A stretch of 64,000 nucleotides of DNA from Allomuricauda sp. (GCF_002699205.1 NZ_PABT01000011.1:135945-199944); one strand, 5' to 3'. Numbered from the stretch's first letter, positions 36,723 to 47,208 are shown. The notes: generated by a model not told the origin, from the letters alone. Program-made: numbers and translations.

Positions 36723-37586
36723 ATGAAACGTAGAAATTTTATAGCCACGGCCGCGGTTGGCTCTGCAGCTCTGGCCTCTTCCCCGGCAATGGTTGCCGGC
36801 GAAGGGCAACCCAAGGAGTTTAAATTAAAGCACAACATCAACCACAGCGTATGCCAATGGTGCTTTGACGACATACCATTAGAAGATTTTTTAAAAATAT
36901 TGAACCAATTAGGTATCAAGGCCATCGATTTGGTGGGGCCAAAGGACTGGCCAATGCTCAAAAAATATGATATTCATTGTTCCATGTGCAATGGTGCGGA
37001 AATCAGTTTGACCGAAGGATGGAACAATCCCAAATACCATGAACAGCTTATAAAAAACTACACTGAAATGATACCGAAGGTTGCAGAGGCAGGGTACACC
37101 AACCTTATCTGCTTTAGTGGCAACCGCGATGGCATGAACGATTATGTGGGGCTACAAAACTGTGTGGACGGGCTTTCACAGATTATTCCTTTGGCCGAAA
37201 AGCACGGTGTGGTCATTCAAATGGAGCTTTTCAACCAGGTGAACCATCCAGACTATATGTGTGATAACTCATTGTGGGGCGTGGAGCTATGCAAACATTT
37301 GGGCAGTGATAATTTTAAATTGTTGTTTGATATCTACCATATGCAAATCCAGGAAGGTGATATTATCCGGAGCATCCAGAATTATCACCCCTATTTTGGG
37401 CACTATCATACGGCCGGTGTACCGGGCAGACATGAGATTGATGAGACCCAAGAGCTGTATTACCCTGCTATTATAAAAGCCATCCACGAAACTGGATTTA
37501 CGGGTTATGTGGCCCAAGAGTTCATTGCAACCTGGGATGATAAAATCGAAGCGTTGAAGGATGCTTTTCTAAGATGTGACGTTTAA
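36723..37586 (+). CDS. Tat-exported hydroxypyruvate isomerase-like TIM barrel
   Basis: 287 residues. A twin-arginine signal (MKRRNFIATAAVGSAAL) directs it to the periplasm already folded. The remainder is an AP-endonuclease-2-type TIM barrel resembling hydroxypyruvate isomerase. Metal and substrate residues are expected in VIQMELFN (Glu), LLFDIYHMQIQEGD (Asp, His), GHYHTAGVPGRHEID (His) and YVAQEF (Glu). The export makes classical glyoxylate metabolism unlikely; a periplasmic sugar or sugar-acid isomerase or epimerase is more plausible. Confidence 0.85.
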   Translation: MKRRNFIATAAVGSAALASSPAMVAGEGQPKEFKLKHNINHSVCQWCFDDIPLEDFLKILNQLGIKAIDLVGPKDWPMLKKYDIHCSMCNGAEISLTEGWNNPKYHEQLIKNYTEMIPKVAEAGYTNLICFSGNRDGMNDYVGLQNCVDGLSQIIPLAEKHGVVIQMELFNQVNHPDYMCDNSLWGVELCKHLGSDNFKLLFDIYHMQIQEGDIIRSIQNYHPYFGHYHTAGVPGRHEIDETQELYYPAIIKAIHETGFTGYVAQEFIATWDDKIEALKDAFLRCDV

Positions 37587-37606
37587 TGGCAACAAAGTCC
37601 ACAACA

Positions 37607-38371
37607 TCAAGAATACAATGCCCTATATTTTGATGGGCTTTGCCCTTCCATTTTTTTAAAAAAACGAGAAAAGCTACTTAGGGATTCAAAGCCTAGTAGA
37701 AATGCAATTTCTTTGATCGTATGCTCACCTTCAATAAGTTTTCGCTTTGCTTCCGTGGAAATACGTTGATCAATTATCTGGTTGGCCGTCAAACCCAATT
37801 TCGATTTTAAAATCTGGTTCAGGCGTTTGGGACCGATTCCCATTTCATCAGAATACATTTCAGCTTTTCTCCATTCCATAAAATGGGTCTCCATCAATTC
37901 CAAAAATTGATATACCCTCTTTTGATTGATTTCTTGCAGCAAAAAGCCTTGGTTCTTAATTCTGATCAATTGTAGGAACAAGACCTTCACCAAGGATTTC
38001 AACATAATATATGAGGGTGAAGGCCCATAATATTCAGCCAACAATAGTTCCAAAATCTTTTTGAGTGTATTGGCACTATTGGCCGTATCAAGTCTTAAAA
38101 AAGGGGACCGGTTAAACAAAGACATTACATCCAAGGCATACTCGGTATCGTCCTCTTCAATGAATTCCCTATCAAAATTTACCAATAATGGTTTGTCCAG
38201 AGCATATACTTCATCTATAAATGAATCGTTCAATGGTTTAAAATAAACCACGGTCAGACGCTTTCCTTCCATTTTAAACAGCAGACCAAATGAATTGTCC
38301 GAGGTCATTCTGGTATTTTCTGAAATACCTTCTAGAACCTGAAATTTATTTCGCCAATTTGATCTGTCCAT
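37607..38371 (-). CDS. AraC-family transcriptional regulator
   Basis: 254 residues. The C-terminal 100 hold the two helix-turn-helices: MGIGPKRLNQILKSKLGLTA and HTIKEIAFLLGFESLSSFSRFF, ending GQSPSKYRALYS. The N-terminal part is a cupin-like sensor domain with no recognised ligand. It lies 33 bp downstream of an MFS transporter gene on the same strand, so it may control drug or metabolite export by that transporter. It has its own promoter-like box in that gap. Confidence 0.9.
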   Translation of the reverse strand: MDRSNWRNKFQVLEGISENTRMTSDNSFGLLFKMEGKRLTVVYFKPLNDSFIDEVYALDKPLLVNFDREFIEEDDTEYALDVMSLFNRSPFLRLDTANSANTLKKILELLLAEYYGPSPSYIMLKSLVKVLFLQLIRIKNQGFLLQEINQKRVYQFLELMETHFMEWRKAEMYSDEMGIGPKRLNQILKSKLGLTANQIIDQRISTEAKRKLIEGEHTIKEIAFLLGFESLSSFSRFFKKMEGQSPSKYRALYS

Positions 38372-38393
38372 TTTCCAACACTTGCAATAACCC

Positions 38394-38401
38394 CAAAGTT
38401 A
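38394..38401 (-). promoter_or_regulatory. -7 box of the AraC-type regulator
   Basis: TAACTTTG on the minus strand, between the MFS stop codon and the regulator ATG (22 nt upstream of it). It allows separate expression of the regulator. Confidence 0.4.
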
Positions 38402-38404
38402 TGA

Positions 38405-39547
38405 CTATGCTTTGTTCTTTTTAAAAATAAAGTACAATACAACGGAAATGACCAAGGCCAACATAAATGCTATTCCAAATACCGAGTTTTCTCCTTTACC
38501 CAACAAACTAATAAAAGTTGATGCAAACTGTCCCCCAAAAACTCCCATAGAGTAAAGCCCCAAGTTTTTGCCCATTGATTTTGATGAACTGGCCTCGATC
38601 ATCATGTGGTTAAGCAATGGGATTGTAAATCCAAAACCTGACCCAATAAAAATAGCGGACAAAACCAACAATGGAACACTTGTAAAAAAGTACAATACCA
38701 TGTAACCCAGCATAAAAAACAGAAATCCCATAGAAACCGTATTTCCATCACCCATTTTAGATACCGCTTTGGGCATTTGACTTGCCGTTAAAATAGCCAC
38801 CACAGAAATAAATGCCATAAAATAACCTGTTGTGGATTCACTAAAATCAAAGACACGGGGCAAATACAATGGCAGGGTCACAAAACCAACAAAGAACAAA
38901 ACCATGGCAGAGAGTGCACCAAAAAATATTACAGTGACTTTAAAGGAACTTTGTTTTGTATCACCATGAACTTCCTCGGAAGATACTGATTCTTTTTCCC
39001 TTTGTTCAGGAAGAGTCCTCAAGGCCAACACCAAACAGATTATGGCCAATAAATAAATGTAAAAAGGAGATTGCCAGTTCCATTCCCCCAATACACCTCC
39101 CAAGGATAAAAATACCACGCCACCAAGTTCGATTGCCATTCCTTGCCAGGCTATCATTTTAATCCTAGCTTCATTTTCAAAGTAACCAACAATCAGGGAG
39201 GTAATGGATACTTGTACCGCAACAGTCGCCCCACCGAGTAAAAACCTATCCAGCATCAACAAATAATCATTGGTGATAAAAGCGCCCATCACCCCTAGAA
39301 TCCCGTAGGGCAAAAGACCAAAATAGAGAAGCTTTAGCGCTCCTGTCCTGTTAAGCATTTTCCCGACAAATGGGGCAAAAAGCACTACCCCTAAAGATGG
39401 CAATGTAATAAGCCAACTTGGATCATAACCAAATTCCAAGTGTTGAACAATACCCGTTAAGGAGGGGGCGATCACCGTGCCCACCATTATTGTCAAACTA
39501 CTCACCAACATTAAGGTGAAAATTGCGTAATCGGAGACATTTTTCAT
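38405..39547 (-). CDS. MFS efflux-type transporter
   Basis: 380 residues from the ATG giving MKNVSDYAIF (a start 15 codons upstream is possible). Twelve membrane helices are predicted. The N-half motif A region reads APFVGKMLNRTGALKLLYFG, and a charged central loop (EQREKESVSSEEVHGD) separates the halves. The layout fits drug:H+ antiporter-type MFS proteins of the Bacteroidota, but the substrate is unknown. It is followed by an AraC regulator gene that is its likely controller. Confidence 0.85.
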   Translation of the reverse strand: MKNVSDYAIFTLMLVSSLTIMVGTVIAPSLTGIVQHLEFGYDPSWLITLPSLGVVLFAPFVGKMLNRTGALKLLYFGLLPYGILGVMGAFITNDYLLMLDRFLLGGATVAVQVSITSLIVGYFENEARIKMIAWQGMAIELGGVVFLSLGGVLGEWNWQSPFYIYLLAIICLVLALRTLPEQREKESVSSEEVHGDTKQSSFKVTVIFFGALSAMVLFFVGFVTLPLYLPRVFDFSESTTGYFMAFISVVAILTASQMPKAVSKMGDGNTVSMGFLFFMLGYMVLYFFTSVPLLVLSAIFIGSGFGFTIPLLNHMMIEASSSKSMGKNLGLYSMGVFGGQFASTFISLLGKGENSVFGIAFMLALVISVVLYFIFKKNKA

Positions 39548-39731
39548 ACGGCAAATTTCCACCAACCTTGGCGCTTTAATTTGTCCTATCATCCAATAGT
39601 GTGTGCAAATTTGGAAATGAAAGTGAAAATCCTGTTAATATCGTCGGGCACAAGAATATCCACCCCTTCGACCCAACGCTACTGCCAAATTCCATTTTAG
39701 TCCTAAAAACAAACAATTAAGTGACATCAGG

Positions 39732-40271
39732 TCAACCCTTTGCATCAACCTTCAGGGATTCGGCAATTTTTTGGTTCCACTCCATTTGTTTTTCGCGGTT
39801 TCTGGAAAAATTGGTCTCCCAGTCATATTGCTCTTGATATTTTTGAAGCTCCACCAAAATCTCATTATAGATTTTACGCACTTCTGCCTTAACATCATCC
39901 GAGAAAGTTGTACGACGTAGTCTTTCACGCATTTTTCTAGCAAAAATTTCGGTAATGTCAAAATGGAGCTGTTCGTGGGCCAGGGTATTTTCGTTGCACA
40001 ATTCGGGTCTGTACCATGATTCATTGGGATAGAAATAAGCATTAACCTCAAAGTCCAGCTTTACTTCGTGGTGCAAAAGATTGGCCGAGTACGAGTAACT
40101 GATTCCGCTTGCAGTGATGGCTGCCGATTCGACAGCGGGCGGGACCTTTCCTTTAAAATCGGCCCAAGTGAGCCGCTTGTCAGCATCCCATGGGACTCCT
40201 TCCTCGATTTCTTGCGCAAGACCCAAAAAACCAAAAAGAAGAAAACACCCTATGAAGATTATTTTATCCAA
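39732..40271 (-). CDS. DUF922 putative metalloprotease
   Basis: 179 residues with a signal peptide (to about FLGLAQ). KRLTWADFKGKVP near the N-terminus and TLAHEQLHFDITEIFARKM (HExxH-like HEQLH) are the DUF922 hallmarks. The family is considered a predicted zinc-dependent protease of the cell envelope. The gene overlaps the end of osmC by 13 bp and is last in a guaA-LysM-osmC-DUF922 run. Confidence 0.8.
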   Translation of the reverse strand: MDKIIFIGCFLLFGFLGLAQEIEEGVPWDADKRLTWADFKGKVPPAVESAAITASGISYSYSANLLHHEVKLDFEVNAYFYPNESWYRPELCNENTLAHEQLHFDITEIFARKMRERLRRTTFSDDVKAEVRKIYNEILVELQKYQEQYDWETNFSRNREKQMEWNQKIAESLKVDAKG

Positions 40272-40663
40272 TTAAAATCAATAATTTTTTCAATATCTGG
40301 ATGCAAACTGTAGTGCACCGGACAGGTTTTGGCGGTATGTTCCAAAATTTTTCGGTGTTTTTCAGAAACCGATGATGGCAGTTCCAGCTTAACCTCTATC
40401 TTGGAGATCCTTCTGGGGTTTGCGGCCATGTGCTTGGTCACCTCTGCGGTGGAACCTGCTAGATCCACATCCAGGTCACGGGCCTTTATCCCCATCATGG
40501 TCATCATGCAGTTGGCCAATCCGGTCGCCACGGTATCGGTCGGCGAAAATGCCTCTCCTTTCCCATTGTTGTCAATGGGGGCATCAGTAATATATTCGCT
40601 TCCGGAACGCAGGTGTACACATGTGGTACGGAGATTTCCGTTATAGGTTACTTTTGATGTCAT
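40259..40663 (-). CDS. OsmC-family peroxiredoxin-like protein
   Basis: 134-residue OsmC/Ohr-type protein that reduces organic hydroperoxides through two cysteines. These are seen in GLANCMMTMMG and KTCPVHYSL, the usual spacing for OsmC/YhfA proteins. It overlaps both neighbours (23 bp with the LysM gene, 13 bp with the DUF922 gene), which suggests one operon with guaA at the head. Confidence 0.9.
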   Translation of the reverse strand: MTSKVTYNGNLRTTCVHLRSGSEYITDAPIDNNGKGEAFSPTDTVATGLANCMMTMMGIKARDLDVDLAGSTAEVTKHMAANPRRISKIEVKLELPSSVSEKHRKILEHTAKTCPVHYSLHPDIEKIIDFNWIK

Positions 40664-42821
40664 TTGGCTCTACTTCTTTTATTCTAAGGTTATCATACTC
40701 CAAAATATAACAGGCACGGTTGAAATAGCCAGAGGCCCAATCTTTAAAATAATCAAAACCATTGGCCGCATATTCGGTCAAACCGATATATTTTGAAGTT
40801 TCAAAAAGGTTCTTTTTATATGCGAGCTTCAACAGCACATCCATGGTCACATCAAAACCACGGATTGCATATCTATCTGGAAGAATCCCATTATATTTTT
40901 TACTGTATGCCTTGGTGAAGGCATCGTTCCCTGTCTCCCTATAAAATGAGGGATAAGTAAAGTTAAGGTTGGACAAATGCGTCCTGGACACGGCATCATT
41001 CTCAAAAGCTCCATTAAAACTGGTGGTGAACATGCGCACTTTTATTTCTTTGGCCCCGTCTGATTGCACCATGGAAGAAGTGTTGGCCGAGTTCAATATG
41101 GAAGTGACACTGGCCACCATATTGGGCTGGTCCGTTTCCAAAAACACCCAGTTTTCCCTCTCCTCGGAAAGTTGGATCAAAAATTGATCTAAGTGCAACG
41201 ATTTATTGTCAATCACCTTTGCTATTTGAGCTGAGGGGAATTTGCTCAAGATGGAATCGTGTGCCACCTGATGGGTAGAATCCGCAATGATGATCACATT
41301 TTCGTCCTTATGGATTTTTTCCAAATAAGACAACATTTTTTCCCGAAGCACAACATCCCTGGGCACCGAGAAGAACACATTGCCGTGACTTAATTTACTA
41401 TCCGAAGAAATTGGGGCGATCACAGGAATGTTTTTTGCTGCGGCTTGTACGGCCACCTCATCCAAGGGACCGGAAGCCAATGGCCCGATAATGGCATCAA
41501 CACCTGATAGATTTTCCCGAACAAGAATCTCTTTCACCTTAGCTTGGTCCAATTGGGTGTCATAGGTTTTTACATCTACGGAAACCCCCAATTTTTTAAT
41601 GGAATCCAAGGCTACCATGGCCCCTGTGTAAAAACCAAGGCTCAAGGCAAGATCTCTTCTGTTTCTGATCAAATCCTCTGCTTTTTCCGGATCATTCACG
41701 TTTACCTTATCCAATCGGAAAGGCAGCATAAAAACCAATTTTGGTCTGTTTTCCACATTGATGCTGTCCATCAAATTGATCTTATCCAAGACCAAAGCAT
41801 TCTTCACCTCCAATTCCCCTGCCTTTTCTTTGGGCAATTTTAATACCATTCCCGCTTTCAGGCCGTTTTCCAGGGCAGGGTTCAAACGGAACAGTTCATC
41901 CCTGGTAATTTTAAGGTTTTGGGTAATTCTAAAAATATTTTGTTTGGGCTTTACTTCGTAAAAGATATAGTTGTCGGTGTTGACCACACTTTCTTTATCC
42001 TTTCTTTTCGGAAGACGGATCACCATGCCTTCTTTAAGACCTCCCTCTTTCATTATCTCTGGGTTCAGCCTAACAATCGAATCGGTAGGGATACCGTACT
42101 CCCTTCCCAAACTGTACAAGGTCATTTTTGGAGGTACTGTGTAGGAAGTAAAGATTTCTGTTTTTTGTTCCTTGAGGCTATCTCCTTTTGGTCGCGGCAA
42201 TTTTAGTTCCTGACCCACGGCCAAATAATTGGTGTTCTTGTCCAACTCTGGGTTAAGGATCAACAGACTGTCCACACTGATACCATATTTATGGGCAATG
42301 CTCCAGCGGGTCTCCTTGGGCTGAACGGTATAGATCTCATAGTCCAGTTCTTTTTCCTCATTGGGATCAATCTCTGGGAACACAGGGATTTGAAGCACCA
42401 TTTTGCGTTCCAGTGTTTCAGAATACAGACGGGTATTGTACCTTTTAAGTTGGTCTTCGGTAATATTGTATTTCTGTGCAAGACCAAAGATGGTTTCCTT
42501 TCTTTTTACCCTATGTCGTATAAAACGGATTGGCTTGACTTGTTCGTCTTCCTGTTTTTCCTGTTTGGTTTCCGTCTTGTTCTCAACAGGATTTCCATTC
42601 AACGGAATTATCAGGATAGTGTTTTCCTTAACATCGGAAGCACTTTTGATCTCTTTATTGGCCTGTAATATACTGTAAGGCGTCACCTTATATTTCTGGG
42701 AGATGCTCTTTAGTGTTTCCCCTTCTTTTACAGCGTGGGTTGCATAGTTTTGTGCAGAAACCGGCACCATGGCCAAAAAAAAGACCATGGCAAAAACCAA
42801 TTGTAACGTATATTTTCTCAT
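40641..42821 (-). CDS. LysM-repeat protein with periplasmic-binding-like C-terminal domain
   Basis: 726 residues. A signal peptide (to about VSAQ) is followed by five LysM repeats at roughly residues 27-70, 93-140, 150-200, 214-265 and 277-325, each with the EGETL/KETxxxIAxKYxI pattern. From about 345 onward the sequence resembles a Leu/Ile/Val-type periplasmic-binding fold ([32 protein letters not shown]). It should bind peptidoglycan and place a ligand- or protein-binding domain near it, an arrangement that recalls penicillin-binding-protein activators. The ATG overlaps the guaA stop as ATGA. Confidence 0.85.
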   Translation of the reverse strand: MRKYTLQLVFAMVFFLAMVPVSAQNYATHAVKEGETLKSISQKYKVTPYSILQANKEIKSASDVKENTILIIPLNGNPVENKTETKQEKQEDEQVKPIRFIRHRVKRKETIFGLAQKYNITEDQLKRYNTRLYSETLERKMVLQIPVFPEIDPNEEKELDYEIYTVQPKETRWSIAHKYGISVDSLLILNPELDKNTNYLAVGQELKLPRPKGDSLKEQKTEIFTSYTVPPKMTLYSLGREYGIPTDSIVRLNPEIMKEGGLKEGMVIRLPKRKDKESVVNTDNYIFYEVKPKQNIFRITQNLKITRDELFRLNPALENGLKAGMVLKLPKEKAGELEVKNALVLDKINLMDSINVENRPKLVFMLPFRLDKVNVNDPEKAEDLIRNRRDLALSLGFYTGAMVALDSIKKLGVSVDVKTYDTQLDQAKVKEILVRENLSGVDAIIGPLASGPLDEVAVQAAAKNIPVIAPISSDSKLSHGNVFFSVPRDVVLREKMLSYLEKIHKDENVIIIADSTHQVAHDSILSKFPSAQIAKVIDNKSLHLDQFLIQLSEERENWVFLETDQPNMVASVTSILNSANTSSMVQSDGAKEIKVRMFTTSFNGAFENDAVSRTHLSNLNFTYPSFYRETGNDAFTKAYSKKYNGILPDRYAIRGFDVTMDVLLKLAYKKNLFETSKYIGLTEYAANGFDYFKDWASGYFNRACYILEYDNLRIKEVEPNDIKSNL

Positions 42822-44350
42822 TCCCATTCTATAGTTGCAGGTGGTTTTGAACTAATGTCGTACACCACTCTATTAACGCCTTTAACCTTGTTTATTATAT
42901 CATTTGAGACCTTTTGCAGGAATTCATAGGGCAAATTCACCCAATCGGCCGTCATTCCATCGGTGCTTTCAACCGCTCTTAGCGCAACACATTTTTCATA
43001 GGTTCGCTCATCTCCCATAACCCCCACACTATCTACGGGCAAAAGCATGGCTCCGGCCTGCCATACCTTATCATAAAGTCCCCATTTTTTAAGTCCATCA
43101 ATGAAAATGGCATCCACTTCTTGCAAAATTGCGACTTTTTCCGGGGTAATGTCCCCCAAGATACGGATTCCCAACCCAGGACCCGGAAATGGATGTCTAC
43201 CCAAGATAGATTCCGACATTCCCATACTGGCACCGACCCTTCTCACCTCATCCTTGAACAACATTTTAAGGGGCTCCACTACTTTCAACTTCATATAATC
43301 GGGCAAGCCTCCTACATTATGGTGGCTTTTAATTACTGCCGATGGGCCTCCACTTGCCGAAACAGATTCAATTCTGTCAGGATAAATAGTACCCTGAGCC
43401 AACCATTTTGCATTTTCCACTTTATGGGATTCATCGTCAAAAACCTCAATAAAGACCCTTCCAATTATTTTCCGTTTCTTTTCGGGATCTGATTCACCTT
43501 TCAAGGCATCCAAAAAACGTGCCGAAGCATCAACACCTTTTACATTGAGCCCCATGTGCTTGTATTGGTCCAAAACACTTTCGAACTCATTCTTGCGCAA
43601 AAGTCCGTTGTTTACGAATATACAGTACAGGTGATCACCAATGGCTTTGTGCAACAACATGGCCGCCACACTGGAATCCACTCCGCCGGATAGCCCCAAT
43701 ATTACTTTTTCGTCTCCAATTTCATCCCTAAGCTCTTCCACTGTGGTTTCCACAAAGGCATCCGGGGTCCAATCTTGTTCCAGCCCGGCAATGTTCACCA
43801 AAAAGTTTTCCAATAGTTTTTTACCATCTGTAGTATGGTACACCTCGGGGTGGAACTGAATGCCATAGGTGGTTTCACCTTCAATTTTATAGGCTGCGTT
43901 CTCCACATCGTGCGTACTTGCCAAACATACGCCTCCTTCCGGAAGTTCCTTAATGGTATCACTGTGGCTCATCCAGACTTGACTGCCTTCGCCCAGGCCT
44001 TGCAGGAAATCCTCCCCCTGCTTTATATAGGATAAATTTGCCCTACCATATTCACGGGTGGCGGAAGGAGCCACATTGCCCCCATAAAAATGGGATAGAT
44101 ATTGTGCACCATAGCAAATGCCCAATAGCGGCTTTTTTCCTTTTATCCCCGATAAATCTGGATGTGGGGCCTGCTCCGAGCGCACCGAAGAAGGTGACCC
44201 TGAAAGGATAACGGCCTTGTAATCCGATAGATCCTCGGGCACTTTGTTGTATGGTATAATTTCTGAATAAATGTTGAGTTCCCTAACTCGTCTCGCGATC
44301 AATTGCGTGTACTGGGAACCAAAGTCTAGGATGAGTACGTTGTTATGCAT
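42818..44350 (-). CDS. guaA: GMP synthase (glutamine-hydrolysing)
   Basis: 510 residues from the ATG giving [16 protein letters not shown]. It converts XMP to GMP. The amidotransferase nucleophile is in [17 protein letters not shown] and the His/Glu in [11 protein letters not shown]. The ATP-pyrophosphatase loop is [16 protein letters not shown], and the C-terminal dimerisation domain ends in PPATIEWE as usual. Five residues of open frame upstream are ignored. The downstream LysM gene overlaps by 4 bp. Confidence 0.97.
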   Translation of the reverse strand: MHNNVLILDFGSQYTQLIARRVRELNIYSEIIPYNKVPEDLSDYKAVILSGSPSSVRSEQAPHPDLSGIKGKKPLLGICYGAQYLSHFYGGNVAPSATREYGRANLSYIKQGEDFLQGLGEGSQVWMSHSDTIKELPEGGVCLASTHDVENAAYKIEGETTYGIQFHPEVYHTTDGKKLLENFLVNIAGLEQDWTPDAFVETTVEELRDEIGDEKVILGLSGGVDSSVAAMLLHKAIGDHLYCIFVNNGLLRKNEFESVLDQYKHMGLNVKGVDASARFLDALKGESDPEKKRKIIGRVFIEVFDDESHKVENAKWLAQGTIYPDRIESVSASGGPSAVIKSHHNVGGLPDYMKLKVVEPLKMLFKDEVRRVGASMGMSESILGRHPFPGPGLGIRILGDITPEKVAILQEVDAIFIDGLKKWGLYDKVWQAGAMLLPVDSVGVMGDERTYEKCVALRAVESTDGMTADWVNLPYEFLQKVSNDIINKVKGVNRVVYDISSKPPATIEWE

Positions 44351-44378
44351 GGGCAAAAATAGCAATTTGCTTTAGTTG

Positions 44379-44386
44379 CAAAAGTA
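44379..44386 (-). promoter_or_regulatory. guaA -7 box
   Basis: TACTTTTG on the minus strand with TTG about 21 bp further upstream, 28 nt before the guaA ATG. It is among the best-spaced TTG / TAnnTTTG pairs in the window. Confidence 0.5.
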
Positions 44387-44558
44387 TCTTTTAAAGGATA
44401 TTTATGACAAGTTTTTCCATGAAGTAATTCCAACGGGTTATCAACAAGCGATCAATTCGGGAGACTCTATAACATTTCTATTGAAAATAACTTAGCCTTA
44501 TATAGTTTTTTTCTTAATTGATTTCATTATTTCTTTGCGAAATAAAATACCATTGACC

Positions 44559-45218
44559 ATGATTAAGGGATTCATTTTTGATTTGGATGGCGTAATTACC
44601 GATACTGCTGAACTACATTATGCTGCTTGGAAAAAGTTGGCCGATGATATGGGCTGGCATTTTGATCGGGAACTGAATGAAAAGTTGAGGGGAATTTCCA
44701 GGATGGATTCCATAAAGGTCATCATGGACCACAACAATATATCTTTGGATGAGGCAACAATAGTGGATCTTGCCACCAAAAAGAACGATATCTATGTAAA
44801 AAGTTTGGACAGCATAACCCAAGATGATTATTTGCCAGGTGCCAGGGAACTGTTGACGCATCTGCGCTCTGAAGGGTTTAGCGTAGCTTTGGGCAGTGCG
44901 AGCAAAAATGCCGAAAAAGTATTGGAGCAACTAAATGCCACCCACTATTTTGATGTAATAGGCGATGGAAACAGTGTGACCAAAAGCAAGCCCGCTCCTG
45001 ATATTTTCCTGTATGCATCAGAAAAATTGGGACTGCCCCCTGAAAAGTGTATTGTTTTTGAAGATGCGGAAAAAGGTATTGATGCCGCAAAGGCGGGGAA
45101 TTTCCATAGTGTCGGAATCGGACCTGAAGAACGTGTAGGCCATGCAGATGTAAGGTTCGACACCATGAAGGAGGCCACTTTGTTCGAAGTGAAATCACGT
45201 TTCAAGGATTTGTTCTAA
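44559..45218 (+). CDS. pgmB: Beta-phosphoglucomutase (HAD family)
   Basis: 219 residues from the ATG giving MIKGFIFDLDG. The HAD nucleophile and acid/base are in FDLDGVITDTAELHY (Asp8 and Asp10). The cap contains RGISRMDS, which recognises the sugar. Later motifs are GSASKNA, KSKPAPDIFL (Lys) and FEDAEKGIDAAKAG. The product interconverts beta-glucose 1-phosphate and glucose 6-phosphate, usually downstream of a maltose or trehalose phosphorylase, but no such gene is near. A terminator follows. Confidence 0.92.
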   Translation: MIKGFIFDLDGVITDTAELHYAAWKKLADDMGWHFDRELNEKLRGISRMDSIKVIMDHNNISLDEATIVDLATKKNDIYVKSLDSITQDDYLPGARELLTHLRSEGFSVALGSASKNAEKVLEQLNATHYFDVIGDGNSVTKSKPAPDIFLYASEKLGLPPEKCIVFEDAEKGIDAAKAGNFHSVGIGPEERVGHADVRFDTMKEATLFEVKSRFKDLF

Positions 45219-45244
45219 CCTTGTCATCAAACCATAAAAATGTA

Positions 45245-45274
45245 AAAAGCCCCGGGAACCACTCCGGGGCTTTT
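45245..45274 (+). terminator. Terminator after beta-phosphoglucomutase
   Basis: 11-bp GC-rich stem AAAAGCCCCGG / CCGGGGCTTTT with an 8-nt loop, 26 bp after the stop codon. The T-run is short (four). Confidence 0.8.
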
Positions 45275-45449
45275 CAATAAAATAAAATCAAAACCAACCT
45301 AAACATATGAGTTAACCAACTCAAAATTTAAATTTTCATAGCTATTTACAATTAAGGAACAACCAAGTAAAGAAATACCCTACCTTGATTTTTATTTTTT
45401 ATAAAAATTATGGTTTTAAAGGCCTCCAAAGGGTAGTAGAGGTTAACAT

Positions 45450-47051
45450 TCAATACTTTAAAATCGTGAACGTTCCAGAAAATGGATCCAGCGTATCCAA
45501 AAGTAGCGGAATAAACGTGTCGCCCATTTTCAAATACATTTCCGAAAAATTGAGCTGTCTTTCTTGTAGTGATTGATTGGGAAACAACTCATTTTGCAAC
45601 GCTGTCAAACGAACCACATGGTCTTTTAACTTTCGTTTCTGGGCCTTTAACAATCGTTTTTCAAGATTATCAAGCCCTTTCTTTTGTTTTATTTCTTGGG
45701 CCTTTACCGCTCCCAAAAAACTCTTGTCGGTTTGTTCCGCCAATTGGTACATGTGCTTGAACTGCTCTTCCAATAATTGCCGCTGCGGGGTAAAATCAAT
45801 ATCAATATTGGAAATATCACGTATCTTTTTATTGATAAGGGAATGCTGTTCCATAAATAAATGGGAAACTTTCAACCCCATTCTCTCAACTTTTTCGGCT
45901 TGTTTCTGGCCAATCATCAATACCGAATTACGCAGCATCAGCATGGGAAAGGTCACCCCCAATTCATCAAAATAGGATTTAAGCTCCAACCAATAGGCAA
46001 GTTCCCCTCCCCCTCCTATGTAGCAAAGGTTCGGCAAGATTATTTCTTGGTACAGAGGACGCGCCACTACGTTGGGTGAAAAACGCTCCGGGTGAGCTTC
46101 CAATTCCTCCAAAAGCTCTTCTTTGGAAAAATCGATATGGGTGTTGACCACATGATATCGTCCTTTCTTCAAGATTATCCGTTCCCGAAGCCCTTCTTTC
46201 AAATAGAAATAATTGATTTCCCGTGGGTTCACCTGAATCTTGTAATCCGGGGAAAGATTGCCCAAGGTCTCGATGGTCCCCGATATTTTTTGATACGGTG
46301 TATGGTCCAGGATATCCTTTTTGGCAAAAGGCACCAACAACTCCTTTAATTTTACATCGTCACCATCCACAATGACCAACCCTTGGTCTCCAAACAGTAC
46401 ATTTGCCAGGTAACGTGTGGCACTGGCAAGCGTTGAATGTTCCAGGTATGCCTTTCTAAAGAGTTCTTTCAAGTTACCGGTCAGCCCCAAATTGCCAAGT
46501 TCAGCAGCAAAAATATCGTAAACATCCTGTAACCCCTCCGTAGACAATCTACCGACCGCCCCAGATGCCTTTTTACTCCATTGTACCTTTTTTCCGTGCA
46601 GGTTGAAATAATTTATTTCATCAAAATCGTGGTCCTCCGTGGCCATCCAATACACGGGCACAAAATGATTGTCCGAATGTTCCTCATTGAGTTTTTTGGC
46701 CAAATTGATCGTGGAGACAATCTTATATAGAAAATATAACGGTCCCGTAAAAAGGTTCAACTGGTGCCCGGTCACCACGGTAAAGGTGTTCTCTGCGGCC
46801 AAAGCATCAATATTTTTCTGTGTGGCCTTGGAAACCTCAACATGGTCGTATTGCCTCCGTAAAGAATCAACCAAAACCGATCTGTTTGCCTTTGGGTAGT
46901 TCTCCGCCTTCTCCTTGATCTGGGCACCAAAATTTTCTGGTGCCGGGTATCTGTTAAAAAAGGGGGCTAAATCTTTTTTTTGATCTAGATAATCACAAAT
47001 GAGTTGGGAAAAATAACCGGTCTCCTTAAAGGGTATACATTCTACTTCCAT
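45450..47051 (-). CDS. bshC: Bacillithiol biosynthesis cysteine-adding enzyme
   Basis: 533 residues from the ATG giving MEVECIPFKETGYFSQ; the long upstream open frame is the mirror of the divergent peptidase gene. It matches BshC in length and in TVVTGHQLNLFTGPLYFLYKI, VPVYWMATEDHDFDEIN and NLCYIGGGGELAYW. A long C-terminal coiled coil runs from about 420 to 500. It adds cysteine to GlcN-malate in the last step of bacillithiol synthesis, so this organism uses bacillithiol as a low-molecular-weight thiol. A TATCTTTG box lies 20 nt upstream. Confidence 0.94.
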   Translation of the reverse strand: MEVECIPFKETGYFSQLICDYLDQKKDLAPFFNRYPAPENFGAQIKEKAENYPKANRSVLVDSLRRQYDHVEVSKATQKNIDALAAENTFTVVTGHQLNLFTGPLYFLYKIVSTINLAKKLNEEHSDNHFVPVYWMATEDHDFDEINYFNLHGKKVQWSKKASGAVGRLSTEGLQDVYDIFAAELGNLGLTGNLKELFRKAYLEHSTLASATRYLANVLFGDQGLVIVDGDDVKLKELLVPFAKKDILDHTPYQKISGTIETLGNLSPDYKIQVNPREINYFYLKEGLRERIILKKGRYHVVNTHIDFSKEELLEELEAHPERFSPNVVARPLYQEIILPNLCYIGGGGELAYWLELKSYFDELGVTFPMLMLRNSVLMIGQKQAEKVERMGLKVSHLFMEQHSLINKKIRDISNIDIDFTPQRQLLEEQFKHMYQLAEQTDKSFLGAVKAQEIKQKKGLDNLEKRLLKAQKRKLKDHVVRLTALQNELFPNQSLQERQLNFSEMYLKMGDTFIPLLLDTLDPFSGTFTILKY

Positions 47052-47071
47052 TAAAACTGTAATGAGGTGTT

Positions 47072-47079
47072 CAAAGATA
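47072..47079 (-). promoter_or_regulatory. bshC -7 box
   Basis: TATCTTTG on the minus strand, an exact TAnnTTTG match, 20 nt before the bshC ATG. Confidence 0.45.
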
Positions 47080-47179
47080 AGTCTCTTCTTTTTTTCTCGT
47101 CCTAAAAATACGTTAATTGAATTTTTTAAAATTTTGGCGGCCAGCTCCAATAAATTAGGTTTCTGCTCCAAATTATTAG

Positions 47180-47187
47180 TAGATTTG
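47180..47187 (+). promoter_or_regulatory. -7 box of the M14 peptidase gene
   Basis: TAGATTTG on the plus strand, 21 nt before the ATG of the M14 peptidase gene, within the 157-bp divergent region shared with bshC. Confidence 0.4.
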
Positions 47188-47208
47188 AGTAAACTAATTA
47201 ACTCAAGT

